Part shown: positions 62,639 to 64,000 of the stretch, piece after piece
Numbering within the stretch: position 1 is the first letter of the stretch
Layout: each line of letters begins with the position of its first letter
Source: Prosopocoilus inquinatus
Lineage: Eukaryota; Arthropoda; Insecta; Coleoptera; Lucanidae
Length of the DNA: 64,000 nt
NCBI GenBank assembly: GCA_036172665.1
Contig: CM069873.1
Location: forward strand, 45,664,001 to 45,728,000
Direction of reading: 5' to 3'
Program-made: the position numbers and the translations under genes
The notes under the pieces: generated by a model
The model's database searches: none
Seen by the model: the letters and a program-made list of their open reading frames with translations, nothing else
Told to the model about the DNA's origin: nothing

Positions 62639-64000
62639 GCATTGTTCCTGTGATGTATCTAATCGATCCTTACTCATCTATCATGTTATTTGACGTTTCG
62701 ATGGACTCTAGTAACTCTGATGTGAGATACGAAGTTTTTGGACGCAGCAGGAGCTGGAAATAGTTTTAAACGAAACAACACGTATTAGCGTTGTTCCTGT
62801 GATGTATCTAATCGATCCTTACTTAGCTACTATGTTATTTGACGTTTCGATGGACTCCAAAATCTCTAATGTGAGATACGAAATTTTCGGACGCAGCAGA
62901 AGCTAGAAATAGTTTTAATCGAAACAACACGTATTAGCGTTGTTCCTGTGATGTATCTAATCGATCCTTACTCATCTATCATGTTATTTGGCGTTTCGAT
63001 GGACTCCAGTAACTCTGATGTGAGATACAAAGTTTTCGGATGCAGCAGAAGCTGGAAATAGTTTTAAACGATACAACACGCATTAGCGTTGTTCCTGTGA
63101 TGTATCTAATCGATCCTTATTTATCTATCATGTTATTTGACGTTTCAATGGACTCTAGTAACTCTGATGTAAGATACGAAGTTTTTGGGCGCAGCAGGAG
63201 CTGGAAATAGTTTTAAACGAAACAACACGCATTAGCGTTGTTCCTGTGATGTATCTAATCGATCCTTACTCATCTATCATGTTATTTGGCGTTTCGATGG
63301 ACTCCAGTAACTCTGATGTGAGATACAAAGTTTTCGGACGCAGCAGAAGCTGGAATTAGTTTTGAACGAAACAACACGTATTAGCGTTGTTCCTGTGATG
63401 TATCTAATCGATCCTTACTTAGCTACTATGTTATTTGATGTTTCGATGGACTCCAATAACTCTAAGGTGAGATACGAAATTTTCGGACGCAGCAGAAGCT
63501 GGAAATAGTTTTAAACGAAACAACACGTATTAGCGTTGTTCCTGTGATGTATCTAATCGATCCTTACTCATCTATCATGTTATTTGACGTTTCGATGGAC
63601 TCTAGTAACTCTAATGTGATATACGAAATTTTCGGACGCAGCAGAAGCTGGAAATAGTTTTAAACGAAACAACACGCATTAGCGTTGTTCCTGTGATGTA
63701 TCTAATCGATCCTTACTCATCTATCATGTTATTTGACGTTTGGATGGACTCCAGTAACTCTGATGTGAGATCCAAAGTTTTCGAACGCAGCAGAAGCTGG
63801 AGATAGTTTCAAACGAAACAACACGCATTAGCGGTGTTCCTGTGATGTATCTAATCGATCCTTACTCATCTATCATGTTATTTGGCGTTTCGATGGACTC
63901 CAGTAACTCTGATGTGAGATACAAAGTTTTCGGACGCAGCAGAAGCTGGAAATAGTTTTGAACGAAACAACACGTATTAGCGTTGTTCCTGTGATGTATC
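62639..64000 (+). repeat. Copy of about 37765-39126 at the window's right edge
   Basis: The offset is 24874 (167 x 149 - 9, the -9 explained by intervening indels). Shared rare markers are attagcattg, ctccaaaatctc, gttttaatcg, ggatgcagc, tcaatggactc, ggaattagttttg, gatgtttcg, gagatccaaag and gcggtgttcc. The one difference noticed is tcgatggactcc here versus tcgaaggactcc near 37975. The copy runs off the end of the window. Confidence 0.92.

Larger units (their letters stand above)
1..64000 (+). repeat. 149-bp tandem satellite array filling the window
   Basis: The 'gttttaaacg' box (or its gttttgaac, gtttcaaac and gatttaaac variants) recurs every 149 bases: 44, 193, 342, 491, 640 and so on to 63955. 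That spacing is 429 monomers with net -10 bases, matching the ten indel monomers listed below. All copies have the same orientation and there is no intervening unique DNA. Each monomer also carries a ClaI-type atcgat palindrome, a ggacgcagc box and a ggaaatag box. The repeat length is not a multiple of three and stop codons recur in the frames, so this is not a coding repeat. Satellites of this size and uniformity are known from centromeric and pericentromeric heterochromatin; that location is inferred here, not seen. No flanking sequence is visible, so the true array is longer than 64 kb if the assembly is right. Confidence 0.98.
28276..64000 (+). repeat. Right variant domain of the array
   Basis: Monomers here commonly carry gatacaaagttttcgg, ggcgtttcg, ctccaataac, gttttgaac and ggagatag, and lack the gatgaatgtaatcg type. 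Markers restricted to this domain include ccttagttagctac, ccttacacatc, gttttcgaacgcag with gtttcaaac, aatattcgg, and gttttggacg. Higher-order duplications of 24, 8, 6, 13, 23 and 74-76 monomers are nested in it. Pairwise copies at the largest spacing are the most alike, so amplification here looks the most recent in the window. Confidence 0.75.

Noticed and set aside
1..64000. CRISPR array
   Set aside because: The repeat is regular, but the whole 149 bp is conserved. There are no unique spacers between short repeats and no adjacent cas-like genes.
1..64000. Transposon, retroelement or insertion sequence
   Set aside because: No terminal repeats, target duplications, transposase or reverse transcriptase reading frames are visible on either strand; every stretch is accounted for by the 149-bp monomer.
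1..64000. tRNA, rRNA or other RNA gene, or telomeric repeat
   Set aside because: No cloverleaf boxes, no recognisable rRNA segments and no TTAGG or TTAGGG-type short tandem repeats were seen; such a gene would have to break the 149-bp phase, and nothing does.
1..64000. Tandem repeat protein gene (repeat-coding exon)
   Set aside because: 149 is not divisible by three, all normal monomers shift frame, and stops recur within each monomer.
1..64000. Inverted array segments or head-to-head junctions
   Set aside because: The gttttaaac, atcgat, gacgttt and ggacgcagc boxes keep the same order and orientation throughout.
1..64000. A previously undescribed gene system
   Set aside because: No coding content of any kind is present; the interest of the window lies in satellite structure and its duplication history.

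Overview
The whole window is one uninterrupted satellite DNA array. A 149-bp monomer repeats head to tail, always in the same orientation, from base 1 to base 64000, and both edges of the window lie inside the array. Using the 'gttttaaacg' box as phase marker, the first monomer starts at 44 and monomer 430 starts at 63955, which gives 429 complete monomers. This spacing fits exactly 429 x 149 with a net loss of 10 bases, and that loss is fully explained by ten length-variant monomers (two of 151 bp, two of 148 bp, six of 147 bp). I found no gene, RNA gene, transposon, unique spacer or inverted segment on either strand.

Organism: large, AT-rich (about 40% GC), kilobase-scale satellite arrays point to eukaryotic constitutive heterochromatin, pericentromeric or centromeric. 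A hand-derived consensus has 8 CpG where about 5.8 would be expected, so CpG is not depleted. That argues against a heavily CpG-methylated vertebrate or plant genome and suggests an invertebrate. I do not recognise the satellite family and cannot name the species.

Layout: monomers fall into subfamilies set by about ten variable sites, and these are shuffled into a patchwork of nested tandem and long-range duplications, always by whole numbers of monomers. Left domain (1 to about 20.9 kb): marked by 'gatgaatgtaatcg' and 'gctgaagctag' monomers, with 19-, 15-, 6/5- and 14-monomer duplications and a 66-monomer-offset copy. Transition (about 20.9-28.3 kb): mixes left and right variants, with 9- and 14-monomer duplications. 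Right domain (about 28.3-64 kb): 24-, 8-, 6-, 13- and 23-monomer duplications, then a very recent block of about 4.26 kb present at 47.36-51.61 kb and again at 58.38-62.64 kb (74 monomers apart), related to 36.4-41.6 kb. The last 1.36 kb is a near-identical copy of 37.77-39.13 kb.

The array therefore has no single fixed higher-order repeat. It looks like a snapshot of repeated unequal exchange or replication-based amplification with variable unit size. Possible functional signals in the monomer are a short inverted repeat around ATTA, a weak CENP-B-box-like stretch present in only some monomers, and a length close to nucleosomal DNA; all three are tentative. The four longer open reading frames (86-93 codons) are frame accidents caused by 147-bp (49-codon) monomers and are not genes.
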